43,773 nucleotides of DNA from Gnetum montanum. Taxonomy: Eukaryota > Streptophyta > Gnetopsida > Gnetales > Gnetaceae. The translations under genes were made by a program, and so were the position numbers. Under the pieces are notes generated by a model, which was not told the DNA's origin, searched no databases, and worked only from the letters and a program-made list of their open reading frames with translations. This document shows, in pieces, positions 22,174 to 31,999 of this stretch. The stretch spans positions 412,475-456,247 of the forward strand of contig MNCI01016384.1 of assembly GCA_015680685.1 (NCBI GenBank). The letters run 5' to 3'. Every line of letters starts with the position of its first letter. Within the stretch, counting starts at the first letter, position 1.

Positions 22174-23889
22174 TGAAACACCACTAATTTTGGCCTAACA
22201 CTTTGAAATGAGAACAACCCAGAGCCTTTTTAGCTTTTGGAAAGCAAAGTTTGACTAAGGCATGTAACTCATGCTCAGCTTGTCAAGCTAACTTGCCCTT
22301 AGCATGAGTAACTCCAACAGCTTCAAAATCAAGTCAAAGATGGCCCAACCTCAGGGTGCAAGCCATCCTCAAGGGCCACTGTTATCCACTTCAGGTTTCA
22401 ACATTCGGGAATTCAAATTTTAGGATAAATTGTACACATTTTCTCACTCACATTGATGGTCACAGTAAGGTCACACTGGCAGTGTGAGTACAACATGACC
22501 AACTTTGAGAGCCTCAAAACTGTTCGAAATGGTTTGATTTCAAAGGTGCAAGTCATCCTTAGGGTTCATTGTTGACCACTTCAAGTCCCAACCTCCAACA
22601 TCCCAGATTTTAGGTCCAAAATTGCAATTTTTTGTAGCTCATGCTGTGGTCATGCTGAGCTCACTGGCAACGTGAGTCCAGCATGAGCTACCAAAAGTGG
22701 TTTAAAATAAGGCATATCCAAGCTCAATTTTTGACTTGCAGATCACTCTCAAGGTCAACCACAGTCAGAAAATTTCTGTACTAAAGAAACAGGCTTCAAA
22801 AATCAAAATTTGGTGTGAAATATGTCATTTTTAGCTCACTCACACTAGGGTCATGCTGAGATCACGCTAGCAGCATGAGTACTAATCACGCTTAGTCAAA
22901 AGCATGTCAAACACATGTTGAGGACATGCCAAGACAAAATCAACTCACGCTAGAAGCTCTGATGAAACAGAGATGCCTCAAACAGCCACAAAACCATTGA
23001 AATTGACATCCTACAGTAGTCAGTTTAGAGATCAAGACGTTTCAAGCAAGCCGAAGTCAATCTCTCTTGTTGTACATTATCATCTTCATTATAAATTTTC
23101 ATCATTTGTGAGCTTGTCAAGCTGTTACGCTCCAAATTGTATCTGGTTCCATGGATGTACAATAGCTTGAGTAAACCAATACATGTTGTAAGATACAGTG
23201 CATCCGGTCAAGAATGTAGCTCACCTATGCACATCCAATTGACATGTAGCTATCCATCTAACACCTGTCACAGGATTTGTTTTCCTCTCATTTCTCAATC
23301 ATTGATCCATCTATGAGTTCTGGGCCCAAACCTAGCCAAATCTTATAAATACCCAATCCATTCACATAAACGGGGTTGGTAGTTTTTAAGGTTGACAACT
23401 TAGGAAACACTGACTAGCAACTTTTGGACGCTCAAGCACACCTGACTCCTGGCATCCAAGCACCTGCAAGCATATCACTCTAGGGCTTAGCACTTGACTT
23501 GCCATCCACATGCACAGCTATGCTTTGACTGATGCACATTCATTCTAAGAAATACAATATAGTTCCTTTTTTCTTTCCATTGTATTTTTTACTTTGTTTT
23601 ACATTCATTTTACGTTTTTTTTGCAATAGTGTTATGTATATGATATGTTTGCATTTTGTGCATCACTATTTACATTTCAAACATTAGTTACGATAACCCC
23701 AACGCAAGCCATAGCTTACGTTTGGGAAAGTCCTTGGTTTATTTGCATGCAGACCATCCAAGGCACTCTACCTTCATTTTCTTTTTCATCTTTCCCTCAC
23801 GTAAAGGTAGGGTCAGCTGTACCTATTCGATGATCTTTTGGTGTTTATTTTTCCCTTCCAGCCTTACATTGATGATTTTGATCAGTACA
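22174..23889 (+). repeat. 5' LTR of the Tat-like element
   Basis: Starts TGAAACACCACTAA and ends near CAGTACA. Aligns with 32000-33736 throughout. U3 contains three or four degenerate repeats of about 190 bases, each with a CTCACGCTG...CAGCGTGAG-like inverted pair (near 22270, 22440, 22640 and 22835). Confidence 0.92.
23344..23351 (+). promoter_or_regulatory. TATA box of the 5' LTR
   Basis: TATAAATA in the context TCTTATAAATACCC, conserved at 33184-33191 in the 3' LTR. Likely start signal of the element's genomic RNA. Confidence 0.7.
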
Positions 23890-23895
23890 GTAAAT

Positions 23896-23913
23896 TGGTG
23901 TTAGAAGGAGGAC
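23896..23913 (+). promoter_or_regulatory. Primer-binding site, tRNA-Asn type (decayed)
   Basis: TGGTGTTAGAAGGAGGAC, six bases after the LTR. The plant tRNA-Asn(GUU) complement as I recall it is TGGCGCTAGAAGGAGGGG; 14 of 18 match and three of the four differences are C/T or G/A. The same site is almost perfect at 43500. Confidence 0.65.
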
Positions 23914-24153
23914 TGAACTTGTTTATCGTCTGTTAAAACATTCATCACGCTACCCATTCAACCACTACACAGATCAAGTACTAAAACTGAAACCCAGCTT
24001 GTCAAGTTACCTTACACACACTCGTCTTAACTTACCCATGCTAAACCTAGTTACTTATGCTATCAGCTTTCTCATGTTGTCGGCTTGCTCACACTGTTGG
24101 CTAGCTCACGTTGTTCCCGACAAGAAGTACCCGCCCCCATTTCCACCTTCTCC

Positions 24154-25830
24154 ATGCCCAACATTCAATTTTATATGTCCACTTCCATCATACCTCTACA
24201 AGTGCAGTCCCGACAACCCCCTCCTCAAACTAATGCAGAATCAATCTTTTGACCTCAAGTAATTGGGATCCCATCTATCATACCAGCTTCCACGTCCACC
24301 CATTACATACCACAAGTGAATACTCATGGAGCACCATTGATTACTTCAGCCCAACACATTCAGGGTGTCACCTCACAACCTGTGGCTGGGTAGTAGGTTT
24401 CACCAGCTATTCAAAAACACCAACTAACTCACTACAGTATACCACACCCTACAATCCCATCTCTGAATCATGCTCCATCACAACCAACAATCCAACAGTC
24501 TCCCTTTCCACAAATAATGCAACAATCGAATTACTATCAATCACAATCCACTCAACCCGTCGGTTTGCCTATTGCCCAAGACTGGGTAGACATAAAAAAA
24601 TGATGCACTCATTAACCGAAGAGTTAAATCACCTTAAAACTACAAACACTAAGGAAGTCAAGGTGCTGGACTTCTATCAAGATGACCCAATCCACCCTTC
24701 AATTCCACCATTAACCTTGCCAAAGGGAATCTTCTTGTCTCAACTAACCAAGTACAATGAAGAGGGAGATCCAAACACCCATCTAGTAACATTTTGTTTA
24801 GAGTGTCTATTGCTTCAATCTTGGCCTCATGCAATTCTACGTGTATTTGCTATGTCCCTAATAAGAAGAGCCTTAGACTAGTACCGAACTCCATATCCTC
24901 TTTGGAGGATTTGTTACATCAGTTTTTTACCTGTTTTAAATATAATTTAAAGCTTGAAGCCACACTGGACAGCTTGATTTAGACTAAGAACCAGTGCAAA
25001 AATTTATCCAAAGGTGGAGTGCAGCCCTCAATGAACTTCACAAGCCCATCCCTGAAACATATCTGCTTACCATCTTTAAAGCGACCGTGAATGACTTTAT
25101 TAAATCAAAACTTTATTATTTGAATACATGTACTTTAAGCCAAGAATTCATGTAAATTAAGAACATAGAAGAGGTGATGCAAACAAGTAACGACCCAACT
25201 TACTAAACATTTAGGAGCCAACATATGAGGAAAGATAAGGATAAATCCAAAACGACTGTAGCACCGATGGCAGAGACAGCCCAACCTAACAATCCAAGAT
25301 AGAAAGGAAAACAACCCACTGCTCCAACTAGCTGTTAAAGGACTACACCTATGCCTACACCTGAATCTTCCTCAAATAAAAACACCAACATGAGTCACAC
25401 TAGTACATTCAAATGAAAGGATCCCACTCGCTATACACCCTTGCCTATGAAGCCTTCACAATTGTTAGATCAAATTCTAAAGGCCAAGTTAATCAAACAT
25501 AAACAAATGTCTCCTGCAGTGTCTCAAAAACATGATTGATTCTATGAGTTGGCTAAGAACCCAGCTTTAGCAATAGCTAATGAGCCCCCCATTCCAAGAG
25601 GCTTTAGGTTGGACAGGTTTTGTGAATATCACCAACGGTGTGAACACAAAACTGACTACTATTTCACCTTAAAATAGGATATACAGTGCATGATTGATAG
25701 GGGTGAAATAGTATTTGATGAGGCAAACCTAGTAAGGCTCCAAAACCAATCCATGGAAGTCTACAAAGACCCTCTCAATACTAATGATGTACCATATGTG
25801 ATTAACACTATCCATGTCGCAAATGGATAG
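24154..25830 (+). pseudogene. Tat-like gag, decayed
   Basis: Starts at ATG 24154 (MPNIQFYMSTSII). The N-terminal part to about 24598 is rich in Gln, Pro and Ser (PQTNAESI, QSPFPQIMQQSNYYQ). A frameshift in the A-run at 24595-24602 moves the frame to 24603, reading MHSLTEELNHLKTTN and then the capsid block PPLTLPKGIFLSQLTKYNE and DPNTHLVTF. A second shift near 24880 leads to LEDLLHQFFTCFKYNLKLE. The tail near 25600-25760 carries RFCEYHQRCEHKTDYYF and IDRGEIVF, the gag C-terminal motif of Tat elements (usually FCEYH..GH.T..C..LK). Several point stops occur. The product would be the particle protein. Confidence 0.8.
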
Positions 25831-26589
25831 GATGTCCCGTGAAAACCTTTTGTGATCTATAGATCCTCTGAAAATACATACCTCAACATCTCCTCCAACT
25901 CCTTTCGTCATATGCACTTTCCTCGCACCACAAAAATAATTCGTCATTTGCATACCCCCTTCTGTCGCAGTAGCAACCACACCATCAGAAAATTGACCCA
26001 CTTCCTTTGTGATTTGGGTGCCAAAACATCCTGACACATAAACCCCTACCGCTCCCCCGTGACCCCTACCAGAGCGTCTTGCCAACAAGCTGACAAGAGA
26101 GCACCTGGAAAGAGAACACCATTTAGGACCACCAAAGCCCATATCGCTAGATGTTGTTCCTATGCTTCCATCCACCAGTGAGCCTAGCACAAGTCATCAA
26201 GACAGGAGTGCTGGTACTTACAGGGCCTCAAACTCAACATCCCCAGCTACGAATAAAAAAATCCCTCCACAAGAAATACGAATGCTAGGCCAAATGGACC
26301 AAGTCACCATAGACAAGAGTGCCCCAAATGATAAGGACCTAGCGAGTGCATTGACCTAAGTCACATAGGCTTTGAAACAGAAGAATACTTCCTTAAGCCT
26401 GTATGATCTGGTAATGACATCAATTCCTGCTGACATTAGGAAGCTCTCATGTGTATGTTGACATCGATTCCTATTAGTGAGAACCTTCCTACAGAAAAGA
26501 CATTCATTTATGCAGTACTATCCCCACAACCTCAAGAATCAAGGATCACATCCCTAGAGTTTCATGATAATGGCATCGAGCAAGATGAG
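25831..26589 (+). pseudogene. Gag-protease linker, decayed
   Basis: One frame at about 26120-26430 reads SLDVVPMLPSTSEPST and, further on, ALKQKNTSLSLYDLVM followed by IPADIRK. The latter resembles the 'LxxIPAxLSVYDAL...IRxAL' segment between gag and protease in Tat elements. The longest open piece is 26162-26359. Frames before 26120 are broken. Confidence 0.6.
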
Positions 26590-26910
26590 AAAATGGGATA
26601 GGTTACTATAGCCCTAATGTTCATAACAATACAGGTCAACCATTTCAAAATATGTAGGGTGCATGTCGATGATGGTGTGGTAATGAATGTAATACCATTT
26701 CCTATCATCGAAAAGCTAGGGCTTACAGAGCAAATACAAGCCACAACAACTTCTTTCTTAAAATCCTTCAGTGGTTCCTATGTTGTGGTGAAAGGTATGG
26801 TTACCTTGGATTTCATAGTAGGGGACCAGTTCCCCACATCAGCTGAATTCGTAGTAGTTGATGAAATTCTAGGGTTCAATCTAATTCTAGGATTTCCTTG
26901 GCTAGCTTAA
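26590..26910 (+). pseudogene. Retroviral-type aspartic protease of the Tat-like element
   Basis: Open from 26617 to 26910. ITIQVNHFKICRVHVDDG leads into VVMNVIPFPIIEKLGL, then ILGFNLILGFPWLA. The pattern (D-D-G active-site triplet, hydrophobic strand, then the LLGRPWI-like end) is that of a Ty3/gypsy retropepsin. DDG replaces the DTG/DSG of most retropepsins, as in many Tat copies. The enzyme would cut the element polyprotein. The frame stops at TAA right after PWLA and pol does not follow. Confidence 0.8.
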
Positions 26911-27302
26911 CTTAGAGTCATATCCTCACCGATCCATCAAGAGATCCACCTACATTATGAGGGCAGTGAGATCATCATTCACGGGGACATGATAGAATCA
27001 CTCACCTCCTCGCACTTCGGAATGGATCAGGGATCAGAGGTTGAATTCTTTGAGCCTAAACAAGGGACCATGAGTATACTTCAAGACATGAACCCAATGT
27101 TAACTCATGATCCTACTAAAAATGAGGAAGCACCAGACAACACAAACATAGGGGCCATTCCCACTAACATCTCTTGGTCGGAATTACCCTTCGACATCAC
27201 TAGTGAAGGGGAAGGTGAGTATAAGATCATGCCTACATGCCCTACCCCTCATGTAAAACTAAAAAGGATTAAAAAGAAACTTAATGGTTAGGGCGAACTA
27301 CC
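26911..27302 (+). pseudogene. Start of pol spacer, decayed
   Basis: Open piece 26989-27291 in the protease frame: YEGSEIIIHGDMIE, then an acidic stretch with PTNISWSELPFD and SEGEGEYK. This resembles the acidic spacer that joins protease to RT in Tat elements. The sequence then runs into tandem repeats and no RT motif appears. Confidence 0.5.
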
Positions 27303-27560
27303 CCCAAGCCTCTAGAATGACGTTAAACTACTAACCGTTTGGTATGACGTTAAACTGCCAGTGAACATCTGCAATGACGTTAAACTAGCCATGGTCAGAA
27401 ATGGCCAGTTCCTTTTAAAGCTCCCTAAAACTATTATTACTTTTATCCCACTATGGCCTAAAACTGGTGATCCTTCTTTCTTTAACATAGATGTGATAGT
27501 CCATCATGACTTTAAACTAATGTACACGGCCCGAAATGGCTTTAAACTAGAGCTAGCATG
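27303..27560 (+). repeat. Tandem block A, units of about 30 bases
   Basis: The core ATGACGTTAAACT occurs at about 27316, 27343 and 27374, with weaker copies (ATGACTTTAAACT near 27507, ATGGCTTTAAACT near 27536). A related core appears in block B at 30455-30840. Hypervariable tandem repeats are typical of Tat-lineage elements. Confidence 0.65.
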
Positions 27561-27926
27561 TTATAAATGCACAAACTCTCATTATGTTACCTTAAATTTT
27601 AATTTACAAGTTACAAGTTACAATTTCGATTCGTCTCTTCTCATTACTTTCCTTTTTTACAAATATTTAATTTACATTTTTTTCTCTGATTTTCCATTCA
27701 GCTACACACATATGTTCATGATAATACTTGAGAAAACAAATAAAAAAGAGAAAACATATAAAAATAAAAAAATACTGAACATCAATATGGTAATAAAATT
27801 CCACCACATTATGCCATGATTAGATTCATATTATTACATTTGTCCATCATATATTTCCATCAAACATCCAAAAATCCAAAACATTTAATAACTAAAGCCC
27901 GATTAACAGTAAGCTCATGGATGGGG
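27561..27926. other. AT-rich spacer downstream of the antisense gene
   Basis: AT-rich with A-runs at 27735-27775. As the region 3' of the antisense stop codon it would hold that transcript's 3' untranslated region. No clear polyadenylation signal could be assigned. Confidence 0.4.
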
Positions 27927-29908
27927 CTAGTCCCCAAGATCCTCTTCATCATCCGCTCTCGCCCCACTAGGGCTAGCTCCATCATTAACACGTCCCTATA
28001 ACAGAACAAAAAACAAAAAAAATAGGTAAGAGTAATAAAGAAAATCATCGATGAAAAATTGAAAAAAATACAAACAATGAAAAAAATAAAACCATACAAA
28101 AATAAGTGCCATAATAAAACACTCATAAGTGAGGAAGGCCTTAGGCTGGCCTCTAAATGCTGTAGAATCTCCTCCTTGGGCACATTTTTCCAATCCTCCT
28201 CTAGGCCAAAATCAATACTAGCCAAGGTTTTACGCTTGTCCGCCAAGGTCCAGGTAGAGTGCTCAAGAGAGAACATGCCTGTCGACACCTCCTCGGAAGC
28301 AGTGGTAATGGTTCTCTCGGGAGATCCCTCCACCTTGGTGCACTCGGTGAACCTATCATAAGCAAGACGTAAGCCTAGCCCATCAATGAACATTTCCATG
28401 TAGCGATGTTCAACTGGCTCCTCCTTTAACCATTTCTTGTATTGATGGTTGTAATCCTTTTGGTCTTGAACCCACTTCCGTACTTTAGCAGCAAAGGATT
28501 TCGAATCGTGACATTTCCTATTCAACAAATGCATCTGTTCCCTTTGTTCGGCTAAATCCCATGTCACCTACCTTTGCTATTCAAAACTATCCAGTAACGT
28601 GCATAGGTGATTTCAGATGTGCACTAGGTGCTATCACCAGACAACCTAGCAGCAACAAAATCATAATGGGATTGGAGATCCCTCTTCTCCTCTCTCTCCT
28701 TTGCTAGTTCTTCCTTCAATGAGTGCACCTTGTCCCATAGATACTCAACTGAATGCCTACAAGTCCAAAGTGACTTAGCGTTCTGTATGACACAACCAGA
28801 AACTACATCGTAAACCTTTCTAGGGACTTGCTCAATATTGCCTAGCAATTCAGGGAGGGCATCAATATGAGTAGCCTTAAAAAGATCCCATTGGAGCTTG
28901 GTTCCTATAGGTGTAAATACCACACACATGAATCAGCTATAATCAACAATGAACACAAAGAAACAAAATAAACCCAGACACTTAGCGTAATACCTAGCAT
29001 ACACATACCTAGTTCTGGATGAGCTTATTGTAGGTGAGCGACCACATCATTAATGATGCCTATGACTAAGCATCTCAGGCCATGGACATAGCTAGTCAGT
29101 GGAGGTGGGACAAGCATGGGAGGTCACCTCAATTGGGTCCTGTGACCCTGACACCTCCACCTGGGATGTATGTGCCTCAGAAATCTCAGCATCTACCTCT
29201 GATGCTTGAAAAAATCAAGATAATAAAAAACAACACATAAAAATTAAAGGATACAAAAATATGGATTGAGCTAAAAGGAACATACCAAAAATTCCTTTGC
29301 TGGTCAGCTTAGGAGGATCGCCAAGTTGCAAAGATGCATCAAAGAAACCATTGAAGACACCTCTCTTATCGCTTGAATGCTTAAGCGTATCCAATGCCTC
29401 TGCAACCTTCTTCCCCATGATGCTTGTTACGTCCTCCTCTTGCAAGACAGGAGGTTCCTCAATTGCTTCTTCCCACTCTTTTCCTTCTTCCTTTGGCCCT
29501 ATGACAACCACTTCTAGTTCAACCATCGGGGCCAATACTTCTCTCTCCCTCTTTGGACATTCATCTAATAACACCATAATCCTAGTGTTAGTATGACATA
29601 GCATATACGTACTTTTAATAAACATATAAACTAAAACACAATAAAAAGTAAATATGTAACAATAAAATAAAATACTTACCCTCCATTTGCAGTACAAAGA
29701 AGATCCTCTTCGCTCTTGGTGGTCTCACCTCTAGGGCAAGCTCCCTTGGGCATTCATTTCTCTTCACCTTCACCTTGGACCTCCTGACAGTCTCACAAAT
29801 CAGACATTCAGCCCCTTTAACAGAAGTGTGTAGTTTAGGCGGTTCCAATCCCAAGCTATCATAGGAATGATGGGAACGACTAGCTGCACCCCTAGTAGTA
29901 ATAGACAT
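27927..29908 (-). pseudogene. Multi-exon antisense gene of the Tat-like element, unknown function
   Basis: Read on the minus strand from ATG 29908 to TAG 27927. Exon 1 29908-29680 ends GAGG|GTAAGT. Intron 1 (115 bases) has a consensus TACTAAC branch site about 20 bases before TTATTAG|, and joining keeps the frame (LQME then DECPKRERE). Exon 2 29564-29286 ends TTTG|GTATGT. Exon 3 29198-29009 starts after CATCAG|, again in frame, and has one shift near 29090. Exon 4 28904-about 28123 follows CTATAG| and includes a charged helix (HSLKEELAKEREEKRD) and a Trp/Lys-rich part (RKWVQDQKDYNHQYKKW), with a shift near 28625. The last exon 27995-27927 follows TTATAG| and ends in acidic DDEEDLGD. I know no family for it. 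Antisense extra ORFs are reported in Tat elements such as Grande. The donor of exon 4 is uncertain. Confidence 0.65.
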
Positions 29909-29997
29909 TGATTCTTCAATACCTTCGGGTAGGTCCTAAGGTCTAGTGGTGCTAAACAAATGGCGAATCTAGGGGCGGGACAACTGTGAATGATCCC

Positions 29998-30008
29998 TTA
30001 ATATATAA
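29998..30008 (-). promoter_or_regulatory. Candidate TATA box of the antisense gene
   Basis: Minus-strand TTATATATTAA about 90 bases upstream of the antisense ATG at 29908. The spacing would suit a pol II promoter. Evidence is position and motif only. Confidence 0.4.
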
Positions 30009-30154
30009 CGGTTGTCACCATAAACTACTAGGAACTCAGCAAATCTACATAAGTACCTCGTGAAGAAAGAAAATGTGAAGTGGGATTTGGCATTGATGTT
30101 TGACCGTAATCTGACAATCTGTCCATGAAAGCCAAAGAAATGAATTGCACATTA

Positions 30155-30450
30155 CTGACCTTGACTCAGTGGAGGAGGAACATGTACGAACACTTGATCA
30201 AATCGAGTGGTACCAAAAATAATAATGGAAATGACATAAACATGATATGCATAAATGCCTGATTAAGGAAGGAGACCTAGTCCTTAAGGGCATATGTGAA
30301 CATCCCAATAAGTTCTCAGCTAACTAGGAAGGGCCTTACTTAGTCACCAAGGCATATAATAACGAAGCATTCAAACTTGCCGACATGGACAGGAATGAGT
30401 TCTCTAATCCTACAAATCACTTGTACCTGAAATGGTACTATGTATGATGA
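30155..30450 (+). pseudogene. Integrase C-terminal remnant
   Basis: Plus-strand reading gives DLDSVEEEHVRTLDQIEWYQ, then LIKEGDLVLKGI, EGPYLVTKAY, FKLADMDRNEF and HLYLKWYYV. This is the C-terminal DNA-binding end of a Ty3/gypsy integrase (usual pattern GDLVLRK...WEGPY.V.KA...L...DG......N...LK.YY). The catalytic core upstream is missing; the antisense gene lies there instead. Stops occur at a Trp position before EGPY and in the first part. Confidence 0.8.
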
Positions 30451-30454
30451 ACTT

Positions 30455-30840
30455 GAGGTATGTAACGGTCCTGGAATCACGACCTAAAATTGATACCATA
30501 GAACAGTCATAGCATCATGACCTAAAACTGATACCATAGAATGGTCTTGGGGCTATTAATTGAAACTGGCATCATAGAGTGTCTTGGAGTCATGATAATA
30601 AATTGACACCATAGAGCTCGGTCTGGTATGACACTAAACTACCACACTTGTCCACCATGACATAAAATTAGCATGCGAAGTGCACTAAGACTATAAACTA
30701 GTTTTCCTCTTCACAGTCTGCTATGTCTATAAACTAGCACTGTAGCATTTGCTATGACACTAAATTGGCACCGTCCAAAGGGTTATGATGTGAAACTAAC
30801 CCGCAATAGTCCACTAAGACTATAAACTAGTGACATCATC
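30455..30840 (+). repeat. Tandem block B, units of about 38 bases
   Basis: About ten degenerate units carry a core like ATGAC-(C/A)TAAA(C/A)T followed by GG(C/T)ACCATAGA. The first five, from about 30465, are spaced near 38 bases; later ones are less regular and share ACTATAAACTAG (30689, 30728, 30820). Related to block A. Confidence 0.7.
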
Positions 30841-31986
30841 AACGACCAGGCAATACTTGAAAAGATATGTTGCTACAATTGGCTGTATGTGTTCCACAAA
30901 GACCTGCTGCATAATTTGTCCCACAGACCAAAATGAAGCTGATGCTATTCATAACCTTCTCTGCTTTCAAATTGTAGATGGTGACTCCATCTCCTTGGCT
31001 GTTTTCAAGTTTAAATTACTTAGTTAACCAATTCATTTATGGTTTTCTTGTCTTCTTGGATTTGTGTTTGTAGGATGACACGCCTGAGGTGTTCATGCAT
31101 AGATGCACTTCATCATGACGAAAAGGTATCACATTCTTCCTAATGCTTGCAACTAGGTTAATCAATCCATTCATAAGTACATTCCCCATACATTCCCAAT
31201 TCCTCATCATGTTCCCCTTATCCTATTTAATTACACCACCTTGATACATTCTACTCATCTCGAAGTTCTTGATACATTGTTGGACACTGTGATTCTCTAA
31301 GCAGTTGCAACACATAATACAGTACACGGTACATGATACAAATGCAAACGCATGAGCATGAGTATAGCACTGAAAGCAAGCTCTTCCAAAAAGATCCAAA
31401 AAAGAAAAAACAAAAGAAAAGAAAAGAAAAATAAACAAACAAAAAGATCCAAGAGAAAAATGCATGGAAAAGGTCTTCATGACCCTATTGACATCATAGA
31501 CCAAAGTCCATTGGCTCTTCTCATGCAAGCCCCAGGTGGGAAGACAATTGTCTTAGAAAAATAGTTACACTAATGTCTCAAAAAATCATGTTGCACATCA
31601 TCGCGTGGCTTTGGCTGTTTACAATGGGCTCCTGTAAACACTCTACAAGAGTCTCATTTCTTCAAAGAATGCATGTCCTATGTCTTGGTTTCGAGTCTAT
31701 TGAAAACCGGCTACCAACAAGAACTAAAGATACGACTGGTTCATGTGAGAGAATTCCTCTCCCAAAATTCCAATAGTAATTATAACCCTTGATCAACTCT
31801 TGATTTCCCTAGTTAAAACCAATCCCCTTGCATCTTGAAACTACACTTCCCCAATCCCATGTACTTTTGAATAAGGTGCGATGACGTCCAGCCAGGGGCT
31901 GATGGTTAATGCTTGGTACTTGGTTGTTCATGGTGTTTTGTACTTCTTTGTTGATGCCTCTCAAGTGGATTCCTCTAGACGTCAAC
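30841..31986 (+). other. 3' untranslated region of the Tat-like element
   Basis: No domain-bearing frame. An A-rich patch (A/G words at 31395-31465) is the main feature; on the minus strand it gives Phe-rich chance frames that were not annotated. Confidence 0.45.
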
Positions 31987-31999
31987 AAAGAGGGGCCAA
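31987..31999 (+). promoter_or_regulatory. Polypurine tract of the Tat-like element
   Basis: AAAGAGGGGCCAA directly before the 3' LTR start TGAAACACC. Confidence 0.75.

Noticed and set aside
25729-26190. 153-codon minus frame (Gly/Val-rich)
   Set aside because: It overlaps the gag-protease linker read on plus. No splice-site set or domain was seen, unlike the antisense gene further right.
31223-31564. Phe-rich minus frames and a Lys-rich plus frame
   Set aside because: Both derive from an A/G-rich patch in the 3' untranslated region of the Tat-like element.
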